This document shows positions 60,431 through 64,000 of a stretch of 64,000 nucleotides of DNA, in pieces. The notes beneath the pieces were generated by a model, which did not search any database, was not told the origin of the DNA, and saw nothing but the letters and a program-made list of their open reading frames with translations. The DNA is from Bacteroidales bacterium. Lineage in GTDB: Bacteria > Bacteroidota > Bacteroidia > Bacteroidales > Muribaculaceae. The position numbers and the translations under genes were made by a program. The number at the start of each line of letters is the position of its first letter. Positions within the stretch are counted from its first letter, which is position 1. The DNA is taken from contig QAMW01000007.1 in assembly GCA_003150235.1 (NCBI GenBank), positions 1-64,000 of the forward strand, in the 5' to 3' direction.

Positions 60431-63400
60431 ATGCTTACCATACACAAAGCGTCGGCAGGCTCGGGAAAGACCTACACGCTTACTTACACATATATCAAGA
60501 TGCTCCTCGGTGAAAAAGACGACAGTGGCATCTATCATCTTTCAACCGACAGAAACCGGCATCGCGCCACTCTCGCCATCACGTTCACCAACAAGGCGAC
60601 CGACGAGATGAAACGCCGCATAATCCATCAGCTCGCCTGCCTCGCCGGGATAGGCGATGAAGAGAGTCCTTACGAAAAAGACCTCTGCTCCGAACTGCAC
60701 ACTGACAGCTATCATCTGCAGGCACAGGCTGTCGAGGCTCTTCACGAACTGCTCTGCGATTTCAGCAATTTCAATATCAGCACCATCGACTCGTTTTTCC
60801 AGACCGTGCTCCGCACCTTTTCACGCGAGGCGGAGATAACCGGCAATTATGAGGTGGAGCTGCGCGACGACTATGTTATCACCGTCGGTGTCAATGAGAT
60901 GCTATCGTCGGTCAACCGCGCCACTGACCATGAATTTGCCACACGGCGCGAGATGATAGCTCTCGTAAGCTGGATAAAACAGTATATCAACCATAATATA
61001 AGCGAAGGCAAGAGCTTCAATATATTCAACCGCAAGTCAAATCTTGTCGACACTCTCGTCACCTTCACCTCGAAAGCGTTGACCGAGACCTACAAACTAA
61101 ATGCTCCGGCAATCGACACGTATCTGGAGGATATCTCCCGTACCCTTGATTTTGCAAGAGAGATAAGTGCGTTGACCCGTCAACTGGAGAGCGACTTCTT
61201 CAAGGTCGCAAAGCACGCCTATGACACCCTTGAGGCAGCCGACGGCATTGACGGCATGATGAAAGACTGCAGCAAAAACTTCTTGATATGGTCGGAAGGA
61301 AGCTGGGGGAGCGGACCCGGGAAAAAGATTCGCGCATCACTTGACGAGCCGGCGGTGCTGTACAAGAAAAACCGCTGTCCCGATGACAACGTGCTTAATC
61401 TTGCCGCCGCTACGGCAGCCGAGGCAGTACGCGTCTATGACTCCATAAATCTGCTGAAGACCTTGCGCACCAATGTCTACAGCCTCGGTGTCATCGGCGA
61501 GATACAGCGTCAGGCGGCTAAGTTCAAGAATGAGAACAACGCCATCCTGCTCAGCGACACCAACGACATACTGCGCCGCATAATCAGCGAGGCGGAAGCA
61601 CCGTTTATCTACGACCGACTCGGAGTGAGACTCCGGCATTTCCTGATTGACGAGTTTCAGGACACCTCACGCCTGCAGTGGGCGAACCTCCGTTCGCTCG
61701 TAAGGGAGAGCCTTTCCACCGATAACGACAATCTTATCATCGGCGACGAGAAGCAGTCCATTTACCGTTTCCGAAATTCCGACCCCGACCTCATTGTAAA
61801 GACTGTACCGGAGGAGTTTGCACGGCAATCGGTGACGCGAGGCAACAACCCGAAGGAAAACACCAACTGGAGAAGTGCCGCCGAGGTGGTGCGGTTCAAC
61901 AACACCCTGTTCAGTTACATGTCGGAGGCAAAAGACCTCTCCGGCATATACTCCAATGTCGTGCAACGTATCGCGAAAGCGGATTTACACGGATATGTCA
62001 AGGCGACGGAATATGACAATGCCGAAACCGCGCTCGACAACATGACCGACGAGATTGTAAGACAACTTAACGCAGGCTACAAGATGGGTGACATCGCCAT
62101 TCTGGTATCAACCAATACCAACGGCAGGGCGGTGATTGACTATCTGCTGGCGCAAAAGACCCTTATACCGGAACTGCACGACCTTCAGATAATGTCGGAT
62201 GACGCGCTCACCCTTTCATCATCGGGAGCGGTGAGAATCATCACGAGCGTACTATCGTTTCTTGACGCGCAACAGTCGATGTTTGCTCCGGTCGAAGAGG
62301 AGACTGCCGACACCCGAAAGCGTCTGCCTGTAGCCACTATCCAGAGCCGCTACTATTACCATCTTTCAAGAGGCGTTGACCGGCTGAAGGCTATTGAACT
62401 GACATTCAACGGCGACGGTGCGGAGGGTGACACCACCGCCAATGAAGCCGCCGAGATGAAGTGCATCAACCTGCCGTCGATTGTCGAGCGTATAATCAAC
62501 CGCTACCTTACCGATGAGATGCGCGAGGCGGAAAATGTATATATCAGCGGGTTCCAGGATGTCATCGCCGACTTCTGCGAGGGAAGCGAGGGCGACCTCC
62601 ACGCCTTCATGAAATGGTGGAGCGGCTTCGGAAAAGAAAAATGTGCGCTTGCCATCCCCTCGGAGGTAAACGCCATCCGCGTCATGACTATCCATAAGTC
62701 AAAGGGACTGGAATTTCCATGTGTACACGTGCCGTTGGTCGACTGGAGCTTCAACTCTTCAAAAAATATCGAGTGGTTCAAGACCACTGACGACGATGGC
62801 AAGCCGCTGGGAATACTGTCGCGTTTCAGTCCCCACACTCTCCCGCCCTTCATCCCTCTCGCCACGACAGCCGTGCTTGAACGGGGCGAATTTGCCAAAC
62901 AATACGCGGCTTTCGCAAAAAAATCCACCATAGACATCCTGAACAAGACATACGTGGCATTTACCCGTGCCGTCAGGGAGCTGATAATCGGCTATAAAAA
63001 GGTGGCAAATCCCACTGATTCCTCTGTTCACGGCATGATGAACATAACGCTTGGTGACGCCACGGAGCAATGGATTGACAAGTTCGGCGAGAACAGGGGC
63101 TACCACGTGGCGCTTGCCTCGTACACCGATGAAAACGGCACATTCACTTTCGGTGCTCCCACCGTGCCCGAGGCAAAAGAGAAAAAGAAAGATGCCTCTC
63201 CGGTGAAAATGCCTCCCTACATGTCGCTCGACAATGACCACATCTGGGACCTCAGCCGCATCGAGGACCTTGATGAGATGTCGCTGCCGCGTCAGAAAGG
63301 CATCATCCTTCACAACATAATGAGCCTTATACGCACTCCCCGCGACATCGACCGCGCAGTGAAGCGTCACGCCATGAAAGGATATATCACAGATGAAGAG

Positions 63401-63730
63401 ATTCCGGAATATGTCGGTCTTATCTCGACGGCATTGTCCGACCCGGCTGTCTCGCCGTGGTTCAACGGCTTCACGCGGCTGCTTAACGAGCGGGCGTTTA
63501 TCGTCAACGAGCGTGGCGGAGAGGCGCGACGTTACCGCCCTGACCGGGTCGTGTGGCGCGCCGACGGGGCAATCGACGTGATTGACTACAAATTTGGCGA
63601 GGAGGAGCCTAAGAAATATATCTATCAGGTACGCGGCTACGTCGGGAATCTCAAGAAAATGTATCCGGGCACAACTGTACGGGGCTACCTGTGGTATCCT
63701 CTCCACTCCAAGATAACACCGGTAAATTAA
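60431..63730 (+). CDS. AddA/RecB-like UvrD helicase with nuclease domain
   Basis: 1099 residues. Walker A ASAGSGKT (7-14), motif II LIDEFQDTSRLQW near 405, and later superfamily-1 motifs including VMTIHKSKGLEFPCVHVP support a UvrD-type helicase. The C-terminus contains the PD-(D/E)XK nuclease signature IDVIDYKFG near 1050, followed by YQVRGY. Such proteins repair double-strand breaks by resection; the AddB-type partner is not in this window. It is a housekeeping gene. Confidence 0.93.
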   Translation: MLTIHKASAGSGKTYTLTYTYIKMLLGEKDDSGIYHLSTDRNRHRATLAITFTNKATDEMKRRIIHQLACLAGIGDEESPYEKDLCSELHTDSYHLQAQAVEALHELLCDFSNFNISTIDSFFQTVLRTFSREAEITGNYEVELRDDYVITVGVNEMLSSVNRATDHEFATRREMIALVSWIKQYINHNISEGKSFNIFNRKSNLVDTLVTFTSKALTETYKLNAPAIDTYLEDISRTLDFAREISALTRQLESDFFKVAKHAYDTLEAADGIDGMMKDCSKNFLIWSEGSWGSGPGKKIRASLDEPAVLYKKNRCPDDNVLNLAAATAAEAVRVYDSINLLKTLRTNVYSLGVIGEIQRQAAKFKNENNAILLSDTNDILRRIISEAEAPFIYDRLGVRLRHFLIDEFQDTSRLQWANLRSLVRESLSTDNDNLIIGDEKQSIYRFRNSDPDLIVKTVPEEFARQSVTRGNNPKENTNWRSAAEVVRFNNTLFSYMSEAKDLSGIYSNVVQRIAKADLHGYVKATEYDNAETALDNMTDEIVRQLNAGYKMGDIAILVSTNTNGRAVIDYLLAQKTLIPELHDLQIMSDDALTLSSSGAVRIITSVLSFLDAQQSMFAPVEEETADTRKRLPVATIQSRYYYHLSRGVDRLKAIELTFNGDGAEGDTTANEAAEMKCINLPSIVERIINRYLTDEMREAENVYISGFQDVIADFCEGSEGDLHAFMKWWSGFGKEKCALAIPSEVNAIRVMTIHKSKGLEFPCVHVPLVDWSFNSSKNIEWFKTTDDDGKPLGILSRFSPHTLPPFIPLATTAVLERGEFAKQYAAFAKKSTIDILNKTYVAFTRAVRELIIGYKKVANPTDSSVHGMMNITLGDATEQWIDKFGENRGYHVALASYTDENGTFTFGAPTVPEAKEKKKDASPVKMPPYMSLDNDHIWDLSRIEDLDEMSLPRQKGIILHNIMSLIRTPRDIDRAVKRHAMKGYITDEEIPEYVGLISTALSDPAVSPWFNGFTRLLNERAFIVNERGGEARRYRPDRVVWRADGAIDVIDYKFGEEEPKKYIYQVRGYVGNLKKMYPGTTVRGYLWYPLHSKITPVN

Positions 63731-63758
63731 GTCCGGTTGCTTTTTAACAATTATAATC

Positions 63759-63789
63759 TTGGCGTTTTGCAATAATCTCTGTATATTTG
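63759..63789 (+). promoter_or_regulatory. Promoter of the XRE regulator gene
   Basis: TTG at 63759-63761, a 20-bp spacer and TATATTTG at 63782-63789 match the consensus. The ATG lies 27 bases downstream. Confidence 0.7.
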
Positions 63790-63816
63790 CAAGACAAATC
63801 ATTATTATAATCACTC

Positions 63817-64000
63817 ATGGAAACACCGGTCGACAATAACCTGCTCATAATTGGCAGAATACGTCATCTCATGGAATTACAGCACCTTTCACAGGTGGCG
63901 TTCTCGAAATTGATTGGCATAGACCCGTCAAATGTATCAAAATATCTTAGCGGCAAGCTGCCGGTAAGCGATTCACTGCTTAACCGCATAGTGGTAAACC
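63817..64000 (+). CDS. XRE-family HTH regulator, N-terminal part only
   Basis: 61 codons are visible to the right edge. The sequence METPVDNNLLIIGRIRHLME opens it, and HLSQVAFSKLIGIDPSNVSK then YLSGKLPVSD form the lambda-repressor-like helix-turn-helix. It is preceded by its own promoter. The rest is outside the window, so the effector domain and the target are unknown. Confidence 0.82.
   Translation, partial: METPVDNNLLIIGRIRHLMELQHLSQVAFSKLIGIDPSNVSKYLSGKLPVSDSLLNRIVVN

Noticed and set aside
62759..63814. Minus-strand frame of 351 codons opposite the helicase gene
   Set aside because: Antisense to conserved helicase and nuclease motifs, with low-complexity His/Val/Arg-rich product and no recognisable domain.

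Overview
The window looks like a chromosomal contig of a Bacteroidales bacterium, probably a Muribaculaceae-type gut commensal (the family is inference). The grounds are: many -7 elements of the Bacteroidetes type TAnnTTTG with a TTG/TTTG about 18-20 bp upstream, starts without Shine-Dalgarno sequences, the lysS-gpsA-pgi order, a Mfa/FimB-type fimbrial operon with DUF3575 and DUF3868 genes, roughly balanced GC content, and many lipoproteins.

Layout. 1-5.5 kb: the edge of a minus-strand gene, then lysS-gpsA-pgi, a strong terminator and tRNA-Phe. 5.9-13.9 kb: a plus-strand run of small accessory genes (zinc-ribbon/PPOX protein, DUF3795, YciI-like, GNAT, GrpB, DJ-1/PfpI, metallo-beta-lactamase fold, tautomerase, AraC, CAT-like acetyltransferase) behind a long, potentially structured leader. 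14-27 kb: surface polysaccharide genes (Wzx-type flippase and CDP-glycerol-type transferase on plus; acyltransferase, three sugar-transfer or sugar-modifying genes, EpsG/Wzy, Wzc and Wza on minus), followed by a GT2 gene and an orphan NarL-type regulator. 27.9-30.8 kb: an acyltransferase-3, a cytochrome b/ferredoxin pair and an AraC regulator. 30.8-41.3 kb: a six-gene fimbrial operon behind a 789-bp non-coding region. 41.6-50.1 kb: a DUF5106/thioredoxin-like lipoprotein, AraC, a TolC-HlyD-two-permease export operon, a DUF2582 protein, a tRNA-like sequence and a phosphoesterase. 50.1-54.9 kb: a RAYT-type transposase with its own palindromes, then a minus-strand operon (TraB, ABC ATPase, permease, GntR, hydrolase). 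55-64 kb: DJ-1, glycosyltransferase-radical SAM-glycosyltransferase, two lipoproteins, an eIF1/SUI1-like protein, an AddA/RecB-like helicase-nuclease and the start of an XRE regulator.

The most notable structure is a 155-bp segment at 31238-31392 bounded by an exact 17-bp inverted repeat. It carries a good Bacteroidetes promoter that now points away from the fimbrial operon. Inversion would turn it toward the operon, so this is a candidate phase switch caught in the OFF orientation. Second is a roughly 235-bp composite palindromic repeat present three times (281-518, 4948-5177, 41366-41597). Third is a RAYT transposase gene with one perfect palindrome inside it and an inverted copy at its 5' end. 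Fourth is a tRNA-like sequence at 48585-48664 with good acceptor, D and T stems but an abnormal anticodon arm. All function calls rest on reading the sequence and on recalled family features; no database search was run.
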